DNA of 64,000 nt from Polaromonas sp. AET17H-212. Its GTDB lineage: Bacteria > Pseudomonadota > Gammaproteobacteria > Burkholderiales > Burkholderiaceae_C. A program made the translations under genes and the position numbers. The first letter of the stretch is position 1. The number at the start of each line of letters is the position of its first letter. A model generated the notes under the pieces. The model ran no database searches. It had not been told where the DNA came from and saw only the letters and a list, made by a program, of their open reading frames with translations. Positions 47,834-56,573 of this stretch are shown here, in pieces. The stretch lies in the NCBI RefSeq assembly GCF_002379085.1, contig NZ_NBZW01000006.1, positions 1 through 64,000 of the forward strand, written 5' to 3'.

Positions 47834-48325
47834 CGACACATTGTAAAAAGGATGGCCTGGGACAGCGAGGCCCAGACCCAGGCCTTTGCCGAAGCCCTGG
47901 CCGGGAAACTGCGCGCCAGTGCCACCGGCGCCAACGCGCTGATCCAGCTGCATGGTGACCTGGGGGCTGGCAAAACCACGCTGGCCCGGCATCTGCTCAA
48001 GGCCCTGGGCGTGACCGGCCGCGTCAAAAGCCCGACCTATGCGGTGGTGGAACCCTACAGCGTGGCCGACCCGGCCGCAGCGGACGGCATGCTGGCCATC
48101 TGGCATTTTGATTTTTTCCGCTTCAACGATCCCGATGAGTGGGAAGAAGCCGGTTTTCGCGACATCTTCGCCAGCCCCGGACTGAAACTCGTCGAGTGGC
48201 CTGAAAAAGCCGGTAGCCACCTGCCGCCGGCGGATCTGGACATTCACATCGAGATGCTGGCCAGCGAGACGCGCGCCGTCACGCTCACCGCCCACACGGA
48301 CGCCGGCGCGGCGCTGCTGCCATGA
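47816..48325 (+). CDS. tsaE: tRNA threonylcarbamoyladenosine biosynthesis ATPase TsaE
   Basis: The 169-residue P-loop protein has Walker A HGDLGAGKTTLARHLLKAL, VKSPTYAVVEPY, FDFFRFNDPDEWEEAGF and LVEWPEKAG, all TsaE signatures. It is the ATPase of the t6A-modifying complex. The start is uncertain: MAIEDHRH (used) or MAWDSEAQ 12 codons later. The first overlaps the divergent queG start by 18 bases. The stop overlaps the amidase start by 4 bases. Confidence 0.92.
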   Translation: MAIEDHRHIVKRMAWDSEAQTQAFAEALAGKLRASATGANALIQLHGDLGAGKTTLARHLLKALGVTGRVKSPTYAVVEPYSVADPAAADGMLAIWHFDFFRFNDPDEWEEAGFRDIFASPGLKLVEWPEKAGSHLPPADLDIHIEMLASETRAVTLTAHTDAGAALLP

Positions 48326-49716
48326 CCAGTAAACCCTCCTCCACCCTCAGCCGGCGCAGCGCGCTGCAGATGGGCAGCCTGGTCCTGCTGCTGGGCATGC
48401 AGCAGATCGCCCGCGGCGCGACGATTCTGGCGGTGCGGGTCTGGCCGGCCAAGGACTACAGCCGCGTCACCATCGAGTCCGACACGGGCTTGAAAACCAA
48501 GACCTACTTCATTGCCGAGCCGCCGCGCCTGGCGGTGGACATCGAAGGCATCGACCTGATCCCGGCGCTGCGCGAGTTGGTGGCCAAGGTCAAGCCCGAC
48601 GACCCGAACATCTCCGGCATCCGTGTCGGGCAAAACGCACCGGGCGTGGTGCGCCTGGTCATCGACCTCAAGCAGCACATGCTGCCGCAGGTGTTCACCT
48701 TGCCGCCGGTGGCGGCTTACCAGCACCGGCTGGTGTTCGACCTGTACCCGACCCAGGTGCTGGACCCGCTGGAAGCCCTGATTGCCGAGCGGCTCAAGGA
48801 CAAGCCGGATCAGGGTGCCGCGTCCGATGCCATCGGCGACCTGCTGGCGCGGCAAACGCCCCGTCCCGCGGCCGGCAAGCCGGCGCCCCCCTCCGCAGCG
48901 CCGACAGCGGGTGCGGACAAGGACCGGGCGACCAGCGCCAACCCGCCCGTCGCCCAGGCGCCGTCCGACGGCGCGGATGCGGGTGCGGCCGGCCGCAACA
49001 AGACCGACCGCCTCATCATCGTGGCGCTGGACCCCGGCCACGGCGGCGAAGACCCGGGCGCCATCGGCCCCGGCGGCACGCGCGAGAAAGACGTGGTGCT
49101 GCAGATCGCCCTGCGCCTGCGCGAGCGCATCAACAAGATCCCGAACATGCGCGCCTTCCTCACGCGGGATGCCGACTTTTTTGTGCCTCTGCACGTGCGT
49201 GTGCAAAAGGCCCGCCGCGTACAGGCCGACCTGTTCATCAGCATCCATGCCGATGCCTTCTTCACGCCCAGGCCGCAGGGGGCCAGCGTGTTTGCGCTCA
49301 GCGAAAAAGGCGCGACCAGCAGCTCGGCGCGCTGGATGGCTGACAAGGAAAACTCCGCCGACCTGGTGGGCGGCGTCAACGTGAAGGTCAAGGACGCGCA
49401 GGTGCAACGCGCCCTGTTCGACATGAGCACGACCGCGCAGATCAACGACAGCCTCAAGCTCGGCGGCGCCATGCTCGGCGAGATCGGCAGCGTTGGCAAG
49501 CTGCACAAGCCGCGTGTCGAGCAGGCCGGTTTTGCCGTGCTGAAGGCGCCCGACATTCCCAGCGTGCTGGTGGAAACCGCCTTCATCAGCAACCCCGACG
49601 AAGAGGCCAAGCTGCGCAGCGAGGCCTACCAGGTGCAACTGGCAGACGCGTTGATGCGCGGCATCGGCAGCTACTTTGCCAAAAACCCGCCACTGGCGCG
49701 CAACCGTCCGCTGTAA
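48322..49716 (+). CDS. amiC: N-acetylmuramoyl-L-alanine amidase, AmiC type (AMIN + Amidase_3)
   Basis: This 464-residue exported cell-division hydrolase has a Tat-like signal (SRRSALQMGSLVLLLG). Next come an N-terminal AMIN septal-targeting domain (VRVWPAKDYSRVTIESD), a Pro/Ala-rich linker of about 60 residues and an Amidase_3 domain. The zinc ligands are in DPGHGGEDPGAIG, the Glu of GTREKDVV and SIHADAF, and the catalytic Glu is in VETAFISNP. It cleaves the amide between MurNAc and L-Ala at the septum. The pairing tsaE-amiC is common in betaproteobacteria. Confidence 0.94.
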   Translation: MTSKPSSTLSRRSALQMGSLVLLLGMQQIARGATILAVRVWPAKDYSRVTIESDTGLKTKTYFIAEPPRLAVDIEGIDLIPALRELVAKVKPDDPNISGIRVGQNAPGVVRLVIDLKQHMLPQVFTLPPVAAYQHRLVFDLYPTQVLDPLEALIAERLKDKPDQGAASDAIGDLLARQTPRPAAGKPAPPSAAPTAGADKDRATSANPPVAQAPSDGADAGAAGRNKTDRLIIVALDPGHGGEDPGAIGPGGTREKDVVLQIALRLRERINKIPNMRAFLTRDADFFVPLHVRVQKARRVQADLFISIHADAFFTPRPQGASVFALSEKGATSSSARWMADKENSADLVGGVNVKVKDAQVQRALFDMSTTAQINDSLKLGGAMLGEIGSVGKLHKPRVEQAGFAVLKAPDIPSVLVETAFISNPDEEAKLRSEAYQVQLADALMRGIGSYFAKNPPLARNRPL

Positions 49717-49866
49717 GCCAACGGGTTCCGCAGCAGGCCGACAGGCAGGTTGGTCCCTCTCCTACAGAGGCAAAAAGACGTCGAACCTAAAGTGGAGAAA
49801 CAGGCAACAGTAAACCCCCATGCACGCATGTGGAGTGCCTGCATCAACATGCGAAAGGTGGACATC

Positions 49867-50085
49867 ATGAAAAAGCTATGGATAGCCGCAGCAGCGTCGC
49901 TGATCACCCTGGCCGGCTGCGGAACCAACCCGACGAATGCGCAGATTGGCACGGCGACCGGCGCTGTCATCGGCGGCGCAGCCGGCAATGCGCTGGGTGG
50001 CGGCACACTGGGCACCGTGGGTGGCGCGGCGGCCGGCGCAGTGATCGGCAATGAAATCGGCAAACGCCAGGACCAGAAGCGCTAA
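49867..50085 (+). CDS. Small glycine-zipper lipoprotein
   Basis: This 72-residue protein has a lipoprotein signal peptide (MKKLWIAAAASLITLAGC, lipobox LAGC). It is followed by a run of Gly/Ala zipper repeats (TGAVIGGAAGNALGG, GTVGGAAAGAVIGNEIGK), as in OsmB/SlyB-like and glycine-zipper 2TM proteins. The ATG is preceded by AAGGTGG. An upstream in-frame extension has no ribosome site and would hide the signal. Likely an outer-membrane lipoprotein of unknown role. Confidence 0.85.
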   Translation: MKKLWIAAAASLITLAGCGTNPTNAQIGTATGAVIGGAAGNALGGGTLGTVGGAAAGAVIGNEIGKRQDQKR

Positions 50086-50272
50086 GACGGTTCAGATAGC
50101 CACTGAGCAGAGATCTGGCATCACGCTGCGGCTGTGGTCCGTTACTGACAGTAGGCGTAACTCCCCACTCCCACCCCTATCCCCTGCCCTCGCCCCGCAG
50201 GGCGATGGAGGGGGACTTCATTTGGCCGCGTGTGCTGCGCCCGCGTGCAAACATGACGGTCTGCTGAATCCG

Positions 50273-50297
50273 ACCTGACGCGCTTCGCGCGTCAGGT
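50273..50297. terminator. Perfect 11-bp hairpin with 3-base loop
   Basis: ACCTGACGCGC, loop TTC, GCGCGTCAGGT. The stem is perfect and GC-rich but lacks a T-run on either side, so it may be a repeat-associated structure rather than a classical intrinsic terminator. It lies downstream of the small lipoprotein gene. Confidence 0.45.
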
Positions 50298-50339
50298 CTC
50301 CCCGTATCTGCATCCGCTCCCGTTTTCTTCCCCCACCCG

Positions 50340-50535
50340 TAGGGCTGGGCCGAGGAGCGCCGGCACAGCTCGCGACGGTTGGCGCCGTCTTTCGTCGCCA
50401 GTGCAACAAATTCCTGTTTCAGACTCATGGTGTCTTGTGCTTTCCAAGGCATGGTGACCCTCCGGCAAATTCTCCGGAAAGTGTCAACCATGTCCCCGCA
50501 CACCTGTCACCTATGTCCCCGGTCTATACAGCGTC
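50340..50535 (-). pseudogene. IS481-like transposase 5' remnant with one IS end
   Basis: From the ATG at 50452 leftward the reading is MPWKAQDTMSLKQEFVALA and KDGANRRELCRR, which is the N-terminal helix-turn-helix of IS481-family transposases. After about 30 codons the sequence loses the family pattern, so the catalytic DDE domain is gone. The bases upstream, with the two CATGTCCCC blocks, look like the matching IS terminus. Only one end is present. Confidence 0.65.
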
Positions 50536-50651
50536 GCAAAAGAAAAGTGAGTTGCCGCCGGGCAACCCCCGGCTTGCTGGCAAACCCCAGCGCAGGAGGG
50601 AAAGGCGGCTTCGACAGGCTTGAAACCAAGCGGCAAGGTGCCGCTGGCAAA

Positions 50652-51140
50652 TCAAACCGGATAAATCAGCGAGTTGAGAATCATCTCGCTGTCATACACA
50701 CACAGACGGCGCCTGAACTTCAGGCCCTCGCCAGTCCGCACGATCTCGTCGACATAACGCCCCACGTTGTAGACCTCGCTGACACCCGCCGGCCGGGTGC
50801 GGAACACCGCGTAGTTCGCCTGCGCCGTGATGACATCGCCATCAACCGACAAGACCTGCGCCGCGGCGACGACATGCCGCATGTAGTAGGGCCCGTGGTA
50901 AATCGTCTGCGTGATGCCATAGACGCGGTCTTTCATCATGCCGCGGCTTTCCAGGTCCATCAGCGCCAGCGGCAGGCCGCGGTCGAAATTCTCGCGCGCC
51001 TGCACGGTGTAGCGTCCGTCCTCGAGAAAAAACTCCGGCCAGACATCGAAACGTTTCTCGTCCAGCACGGCCGCATAAGCCGCGTTGAGCTGGTCGATCT
51101 CGAACTGAAGCCCCAGCCGTTCCAGCGTCACACTGCTCAT
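50652..51140 (-). CDS. Aromatic-ring-hydroxylating dioxygenase small (beta) subunit
   Basis: The 162-residue cone-fold protein of the Ring_hydroxyl_B family (LGLQFEIDQLNAAYAAVLDEKRFDVWPEFFLEDGRYTV, GMMKDRVYGITQTIYHGPYYMRHVV, FRRRLCVYDSEMILNSLIYPV) matches the small subunits of salicylate 5-hydroxylase and anthranilate 1,2-dioxygenase (NagH/AndAd-like). It follows the alpha subunit gene with an ATGA overlap. It is structural and completes the (alpha-beta)3 oxygenase. Confidence 0.9.
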   Translation of the reverse strand: MSSVTLERLGLQFEIDQLNAAYAAVLDEKRFDVWPEFFLEDGRYTVQARENFDRGLPLALMDLESRGMMKDRVYGITQTIYHGPYYMRHVVAAAQVLSVDGDVITAQANYAVFRTRPAGVSEVYNVGRYVDEIVRTGEGLKFRRRLCVYDSEMILNSLIYPV

Positions 51141-52456
51141 GGCGTCGCCTCCGTCATCACTTTCTTCCAGTAGGCATACATGCTGCGGATCAGCGTCTCG
51201 GTCACCATGTGTTCGGTCGCTTCGGTGCCGGTACCGCCCAGTTCGCACAGGGTCGAACGCCCTTCCCCGCCCTGGCGGAAACCGTCCTGGCTGAACTCGA
51301 TGACCTCGCCGTCGTCGGCACTGACAAAACCGGCCGGCCCGAACAGGTTGGCCTGGCGCAGGCGGCGCCGCGTCATCTCGGGCGTGTCGTCGGCAAAACC
51401 GAAATGTGTCCAGACAAAATCAAACTCGCCCTCGCCGCGCGGCACGATGTGGCGTGTGCTCAGCGAGTTGACCTGCTGCTGGATGATAAGGCTGGGAAAC
51501 AGCGTGATCATGGTCACGGTCGGCGTGATGTCGGTGCCAGGATTGGCGGGATCATCGACCTTCCACCAGGCTTCCGGCACCACGTCGAGCAGGCGGTCGT
51601 CGTGCAGCGCCATGCTGGCCTTGAAGGAGGTCACGCCTTCGGTCACGGCGGCGTTCTGCCCGCCCTCGTTGCGCCGCGAGATCATCACCGCGTGGCGGCC
51701 GTGTTCGTCCATCACCATGCGGCTTTTCTGGTCAGCGCGCCAGAGGCCGAAGGTGACAAACCAGGTGTGCAGCAAACCGGGGTGGTAAGGGTCCTTGATG
51801 TTTTCCATCATCAGCTTCCAGTTGCCCGGGATGCGCTGGCGGTTGTAGCCCAGCAAGGTGAGTTGCCGGCCCTTAAAGATGCGGTCCAGCCAGGGCATCA
51901 CCTTGGGGCCCAGGTAATCTTGCAGCGGCTCGGTCGCCTCGCTGAAGGTCGCAAACACCAGGCCGTGCAGCACCGCCACGCGAAGCTTGGTCAGGCCGTG
52001 GTCTTTCAGCTCAAAACCTTCGGGCATGCCGCCATTGATGCAGTCGCCCTCCTTGACACCATCCTTGAAGGGCAGTCCGGCGAGGTCGCCGTTGAGCTTG
52101 TAAGTCCACTGGTGGTAGGGGCAGACAAAACTGCGGGCATTGCCCTGCCCGTTCTGGCAGAAACGCACGCCACGGTGGGCGCAGCGGTTTTCCACCACGC
52201 GGATGCCGTGGTCGGTGCCGCGGTCCTTGGGGGCCACGCGGTCGCGCACCATCACGACCTGGCGTTCGCCCACATGACTGAGCTTGAAATCGCCGAGGTT
52301 CGGGATCTCGACTTCGAGCCCGACGTAACACCAGTGCGGGCCGTAAAAAATCTTCTCGAGCTCGCGCTGGTAAAGCTGCGCGTCGGTGTAAGCCCAGAAG
52401 GGCACGCGGCTGGAGCCGGGTCCGCTCCAGCGTGACAGGGTTTGAGGTGCGTTCAT
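51137..52456 (-). CDS. Rieske aromatic-ring hydroxylase large (alpha) subunit, NagG/AndAc-like
   Basis: The 439-residue oxygenase has a Rieske [2Fe-2S] site CAHRGVRFC and CPYHQW. The mononuclear iron site is NIKDPYHPGLLH. The sequence SSRVPFWAYTDAQLYQRELEKIFYGPHWCYVGLE resembles salicylate 5-hydroxylase NagG and anthranilate dioxygenase AndAc closely. I chose the ATG of MNAPQTL. No ferredoxin or reductase is encoded nearby, so electrons must come from elsewhere in the genome. The substrate is probably a hydroxy- or amino-benzoate; which one cannot be told. Confidence 0.9.
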   Translation of the reverse strand: MNAPQTLSRWSGPGSSRVPFWAYTDAQLYQRELEKIFYGPHWCYVGLEVEIPNLGDFKLSHVGERQVVMVRDRVAPKDRGTDHGIRVVENRCAHRGVRFCQNGQGNARSFVCPYHQWTYKLNGDLAGLPFKDGVKEGDCINGGMPEGFELKDHGLTKLRVAVLHGLVFATFSEATEPLQDYLGPKVMPWLDRIFKGRQLTLLGYNRQRIPGNWKLMMENIKDPYHPGLLHTWFVTFGLWRADQKSRMVMDEHGRHAVMISRRNEGGQNAAVTEGVTSFKASMALHDDRLLDVVPEAWWKVDDPANPGTDITPTVTMITLFPSLIIQQQVNSLSTRHIVPRGEGEFDFVWTHFGFADDTPEMTRRRLRQANLFGPAGFVSADDGEVIEFSQDGFRQGGEGRSTLCELGGTGTEATEHMVTETLIRSMYAYWKKVMTEATP

Positions 52457-52583
52457 CTGAATGTCTCCGGGCCCTGCAGCGCACCGGCGCACAGGATTTC
52501 GGACAGATAATACGCTCACTTACTATCTCTGAACTATCTCTGACTTCTTCCCGGGTTTTTCAGTGCGGCACCGTCCGCGGCCG

Positions 52584-53585
52584 TCAGTCAACCACGCAGG
52601 GCGCCTGTTCAACCCTGGCCTGCACTTCCGCCCCTGTCGGAGGCACACAGCCGCGCCGCATGACACACAAGCTGGCACTGGCCACCGCACGGACCAGCAA
52701 GTTGCGCCCCGCGGCATCGTCCGACAGCGCCAGCAGGGCGCCAGTCCCGGTCACACCGCTTTTACGCGCGAGCAAGGCGGCCATGAAGCCGGCAAGGAAA
52801 CAGTCGCCTGCGCCCACGGTATCCATCACCGCCAATGGTCGGGGTTCGCGGGCGCGCCACTGCCGGCCATCGCGCGTCAACAGACAGGCCCCCTGCCGCC
52901 CCAGGGTCAGCACCAGCAAACCGGCACCGCTCGCCTGCAGCAGGTGCTGCGCCCGCGCAAACACATCGGCACCAGGTATCTCCAGGTTTTCCAGGTCTTC
53001 ATCGCTGACCTTGACCACGTCTGCCTGCTGCAGCGCGGCGTGCACGTTGCGCCTGTAGGCCTGCAGGTCCGGCATGACCGACGGCCGCAGGTTGGCATCC
53101 ACCACCACCACGCTGCCGGCCTGATGCTGGGCGCGCAGCCATGGCAAATAGCGACCGGCATCCCCGGGCGCGAGGGCCAGGGCGCCGGTGTACACCATCT
53201 CCAGCGCGGGAACGCGATGGCACGACTGGATCAGGCTGTCCGCCGTGACCGCACGGTCCGCCACATCCTGCCGGTAAAAAACGTAGTCGGGATGGCCTGC
53301 GTCATCCAGTCCCACCACGGCCAGTGAAGTGCTTTGTGCCACGGGCTGTGGACAGGCCAGCCGCACACCATCAGCGATCAGCGCGGCGGCCAGCCGGCGG
53401 CCAAAGCGATCGCGCGACAGTGGGTTGAGGTACAGGGTGTTGACGCCCTGCCGTGCCAGCGCGCGCGACAGATTGAAAACAGCACCCCCCGGGCAAGGTT
53501 CATAACGTCCGTCCGATTGAACAATCAGGTCAATCAGCGCTTCACCAGCGGTTGCAACCTGCACCACCTGCTCAGGGTTTTCCAT
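52584..53585 (-). CDS. PfkB family carbohydrate kinase (probable fructokinase)
   Basis: The 333-residue ribokinase-fold protein has the N-terminal GEALIDLIVQSDGRYEPCPGGAVFNLSRALARQG and the C-terminal PfkB signature DTVGAGDCFLAGFMAALL with the catalytic Asp. It is divergent from a sugar ABC operon, which makes it the likely kinase for the imported sugar (fructose by analogy with the Frc systems). The start is uncertain: MENPEQ (used), or in-frame Met codons 6 and 18 residues earlier. Confidence 0.88.
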   Translation of the reverse strand: MENPEQVVQVATAGEALIDLIVQSDGRYEPCPGGAVFNLSRALARQGVNTLYLNPLSRDRFGRRLAAALIADGVRLACPQPVAQSTSLAVVGLDDAGHPDYVFYRQDVADRAVTADSLIQSCHRVPALEMVYTGALALAPGDAGRYLPWLRAQHQAGSVVVVDANLRPSVMPDLQAYRRNVHAALQQADVVKVSDEDLENLEIPGADVFARAQHLLQASGAGLLVLTLGRQGACLLTRDGRQWRAREPRPLAVMDTVGAGDCFLAGFMAALLARKSGVTGTGALLALSDDAAGRNLLVRAVASASLCVMRRGCVPPTGAEVQARVEQAPCVVD

Positions 53586-53732
53586 GATCTCAGGGTAATC
53601 CATAACTAAAACAACTTGATTTAATAATTCAAGCGCCACTATAGTTCACCAGCGCCCATCACTCATGGGTACTTTCCCGCGAACCCAGCGCCTGCCGGGC
53701 CTGGAATGTCGATTCAACAAGGAGACCATTTG
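53586..53732. promoter_or_regulatory. Divergent promoter and candidate ROK operator of the sugar operon
   Basis: CTTGATTTAATAATTCAAG at 53615-53633 has perfect 5-base outer arms (CTTGA/TCAAG) around an A/T-rich centre, fitting ROK/NagC-type operators. TTGATT within it (53616-53621) and TATAGT at 53640-53645 form a -35/-10 pair with 18-base spacing for rightward transcription, so binding would repress. AAGGAG precedes the receptor ATG. Confidence 0.5.
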
Positions 53733-54722
53733 ATGAAAAAGACCACCACCCTCTTGGCACTGTCCAGCTTCGCGCTGGTCGCCACATCGGCCTTTGCGGC
53801 GGGCGAGCCTGTGATCGGCCTGATTACCAAAACCGACACCAATCCCTTCTTCGTGAAAATGAAGGAAGGCGCTGAAGCCGAGGCCAAAAAACTCGGCGCC
53901 AAACTGCTGACCGCCTCCGGCAAATCCGACGGCGATACCGCGGCCCAGATCACCGCCCTGGAAAACATGGCTGCCGGCGGCGCCAAGACCATTCTGATCA
54001 CCGCCAGCGGCGACGCCATCAGCCCTACCGTCAAAAAGCTCCAGGCCAAAGGCGTGCAGGTGATTGCACTGGACAGCCCTTTTGAGGGCGCTGATGCCCT
54101 GTTCGCTACCGACAACTACAAAGCCGGGGTCTTGATTGGCCAGTATGCCAAGGCGGCCATGGCCGGCAAACCCGCCAGGATTGCAACGCTTGACCTGTTT
54201 CCTGGTCACCCGGTGGGGGCGCAGCGTCACAACGGATTCATGAAGGGTTTCGGCTTGCCCGCGGCAGACGCGACATCCAACGAGCTGTCCAAAGACCCCG
54301 CCGTGGTCTGCATGGCCGATGGTTTTGGTGACCGGGCCAAGAGCCAGACGGCCATGGAAAACTGCCTGCAGAAAAATCCCGACATCAATGTGGTCTACAC
54401 CATCAACGAACCCGCTGCCGCGGGTGCGTTCAACGCCTTGAAAAAGGCCGGCAAGGAAAAAGGCGTGACCATTCTCTCGGTCGATGGCGGTTGCCAGGGT
54501 ATCAAGGATGCCGCGGCCGGCGTCATCACCGCGACGTCGCAGCAATACCCCCTGACCATGGCGGCACTGGGCGTGGCGGCGGGCGTCAGTTACGCCAAGG
54601 GCGGCAAAAAAGCTTCGGGTTACACCGACACCGGCGTGACCCTGATCTCGGCCAAAGCCCTCCCGGGTGTAGACAGCAAAGACATCAAGACGGGCATGGA
54701 CCTTTGCTGGGGTGCGAAGTGA
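53733..54722 (+). CDS. Sugar ABC transporter periplasmic binding protein (FrcB-like)
   Basis: The 329-residue family 2/RbsB-type receptor has a signal peptide ending TSAFAAGEPVIG. Its motifs include LITKTDTNPFFVKMKEGAEAEAKKLGAK, ITALENMAAGGAKTILI, PGHPVGAQRHNGFMKGF and VVYTINEPAAAGAFNALKKAG. It is first of a rightward operon with one permease, a single-domain ATPase, an RbsD/FucU mutarotase and a ROK regulator. That order matches fructose (Frc) transporters; the exact sugar is not proven. Confidence 0.9.
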   Translation: MKKTTTLLALSSFALVATSAFAAGEPVIGLITKTDTNPFFVKMKEGAEAEAKKLGAKLLTASGKSDGDTAAQITALENMAAGGAKTILITASGDAISPTVKKLQAKGVQVIALDSPFEGADALFATDNYKAGVLIGQYAKAAMAGKPARIATLDLFPGHPVGAQRHNGFMKGFGLPAADATSNELSKDPAVVCMADGFGDRAKSQTAMENCLQKNPDINVVYTINEPAAAGAFNALKKAGKEKGVTILSVDGGCQGIKDAAAGVITATSQQYPLTMAALGVAAGVSYAKGGKKASGYTDTGVTLISAKALPGVDSKDIKTGMDLCWGAK

Positions 54723-54807
54723 TCGGCCAGATGCTTGCCGGCTGTCGTCCCGGACCGGACCCGGTGCGGGATGACAAAATCATTTTTTTCATCCTGGGCT
54801 CTTCCCG

Positions 54808-55764
54808 ATGAACCTGTCTTCGCGCCACATCCCCTGGGGGGCCCTCGGCCCCTGGCTGGCCCTGCTGGCCACCTGCATCTTTTTCACCACCCAGTCAGAC
54901 CGCTTTCTGACCGGTGAAAACCTGTCGCTGGTGCTGCAGCAGGTGATGGTTGTCGGCGTGCTGGCCATTGGTCAGACCCTGATCATCCTGACGGCCGGCA
55001 TCGACCTGTCCTGCGGCATGGTGATGGCACTGGGCGGCATGGTGATGACCAAGTTCGCCGTGAATTACGGCATCAACCCCTACCTGGCCATCGCCTGCGG
55101 CCTGGCGGTCACGACCGGCTTCGGCCTCGTCAATGGCTTGCTGGTCACCCGCATCAAATTGCCTCCTTTCATCGTGACGCTGGGTACGCTGAACATCGCA
55201 TTTGCGCTCACCCAGATCTACTCCAACGCGCAGATCGTTTCCAACCTCCCGACGGAATTGACCACGCTGGGCAACACCTTCAACCTGGGCAGCACCGAAG
55301 TCAGCCTGGGAACCGTCGCCATGATCGGGCTGTACCTGCTGGCGTGGTTTGTCTTGCGGGACACCGCGCCGGGCCGACACCTGTATGCCGTGGGCAACAA
55401 CGCCGAAGCCGCTCGGCTGACCGGCATCCGGGTCGATCGCGTGCTGGTGGCCGTCTATGCGCTGGCCGGTCTTTTTTACGGCATTGCCGCGCTCCTGTCG
55501 GTGGCGCGCACCGGCGTCGGCGACCCGAATGCCGGGCAAACCGAAAACCTGGATGCCATCACCGCCGTGGTGCTGGGCGGCACCAGTCTGTTTGGAGGTC
55601 GTGGCATCATCCTGGGCACACTCGTCGGCGCGGTGATTGTGGGCGTGTTCCGCAACGGCCTGACGCTGATGGGCGTTGCCTCCGTCTACCAGACACTGAT
55701 TACCGGCATTCTGGTGATTCTGGCAGTCGCGGCCGACCAGATGTCGCGCAAAGGGCCTCGCTGA
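54808..55764 (+). CDS. Sugar ABC transporter permease (FrcC/RbsC-like)
   Basis: The 318-residue permease has about ten helices. VGVLAIGQTLIILTAGIDLSCGMVMALGG is the classical RbsC-family motif, followed by GNNAEAARLTGIRVDRVLVAVY (ATPase contact loop) and GGTSLFGGRGIILGTLVGA. It follows the receptor after ~85 bases and overlaps the ATPase gene start by one base (TGATG). Confidence 0.92.
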   Translation: MNLSSRHIPWGALGPWLALLATCIFFTTQSDRFLTGENLSLVLQQVMVVGVLAIGQTLIILTAGIDLSCGMVMALGGMVMTKFAVNYGINPYLAIACGLAVTTGFGLVNGLLVTRIKLPPFIVTLGTLNIAFALTQIYSNAQIVSNLPTELTTLGNTFNLGSTEVSLGTVAMIGLYLLAWFVLRDTAPGRHLYAVGNNAEAARLTGIRVDRVLVAVYALAGLFYGIAALLSVARTGVGDPNAGQTENLDAITAVVLGGTSLFGGRGIILGTLVGAVIVGVFRNGLTLMGVASVYQTLITGILVILAVAADQMSRKGPR

Positions 55765-56573
55765 TGAACACCCCAACGCCTCTCCACACTCCCGCACCTT
55801 TGGTCATGCAGGCCAAAGGACTGGTCAAGCGCTACGGCCAGGTCACTGCGCTGGACGGTACCGACTTCGAGTTGCGCGCCGGTGAAATCCTGGCCGTGAT
55901 CGGTGACAACGGCGCCGGCAAATCCTCGCTGATCAAAGCTTTGTCGGGCGCCACCGTGCCCGACGAAGGCGAGCTGCTGCTTGACGGCAAGCCGATGCGC
56001 TTCAAGTCACCCATCGATGCGCGCCGCGCCGGGATCGAAACCGTCTACCAGGACCTGGCCGTAGCCCCTGCCATGAGCATTGCGGAGAACCTGTTCCTGG
56101 GCCGCGAACTCATCAAGCCCGGCCCCCTGGGCCGGTGGCTGCGCCTGCTCGACAAGAAAAAGATGCTGGAACAGGCCATTGCCCGCATGCAGGAGCTCAA
56201 GGTCGGGATTCGTTCGATGACGCAGGCCGTGGAAACACTCTCCGGCGGCCAGCGCCAGTGCGTGGCCGTGGCACGCGCCGCTGCCTTTGCACAGCATGTG
56301 GTGATCATGGACGAGCCCACGGCCGCACTGGGCGTGAAAGAGGGAAACATGGTGCTGGAGCTGATTCGCCGGGTGCGCGACAAGGGCCTGCCCGTCATTT
56401 TGATCAGCCACAACATGCCGCATGTGTTTGAAATCGCCGACCGCATTCACATCCAGCGCCTGGGCCGCCGTGTGGCGGTCGTCAACCCCCGGACCATCAG
56501 CATGAGCGACACCGTGGCCGTGATGACGGGCGCCAAGACGGCCGAAGAACTGCCGGAGTCCGCGCTTGCTTGA
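55764..56573 (+). CDS. Sugar ABC transporter ATP-binding protein, single NBD (FrcA-like)
   Basis: This 269-residue ATPase has Walker A GDNGAGKSSLIKAL, signature LSGGQRQCVAVARA, Walker B VVIMDEPTAALG and H-loop ISHNM. Unlike RbsA it has one nucleotide-binding domain, as in FrcA, so it would work as a homodimer. The start overlaps the permease stop. Confidence 0.93.
   Translation: MNTPTPLHTPAPLVMQAKGLVKRYGQVTALDGTDFELRAGEILAVIGDNGAGKSSLIKALSGATVPDEGELLLDGKPMRFKSPIDARRAGIETVYQDLAVAPAMSIAENLFLGRELIKPGPLGRWLRLLDKKKMLEQAIARMQELKVGIRSMTQAVETLSGGQRQCVAVARAAAFAQHVVIMDEPTAALGVKEGNMVLELIRRVRDKGLPVILISHNMPHVFEIADRIHIQRLGRRVAVVNPRTISMSDTVAVMTGAKTAEELPESALA

Larger units (their letters stand above)
50086..50651. 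other. Gene-poor region with hairpin and insertion-sequence debris
   Basis: This 566-base spacer has no intact gene. It contains C-rich low-complexity sequence around 50160-50210, an 11-bp hairpin at 50273-50297 and an IS481-like transposase remnant. A stretch at 50490-50535 (CCATGTCCCCGCACACCTG and CACCTATGTCCCCGG) resembles an IS481-type terminal region. Confidence 0.6.
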
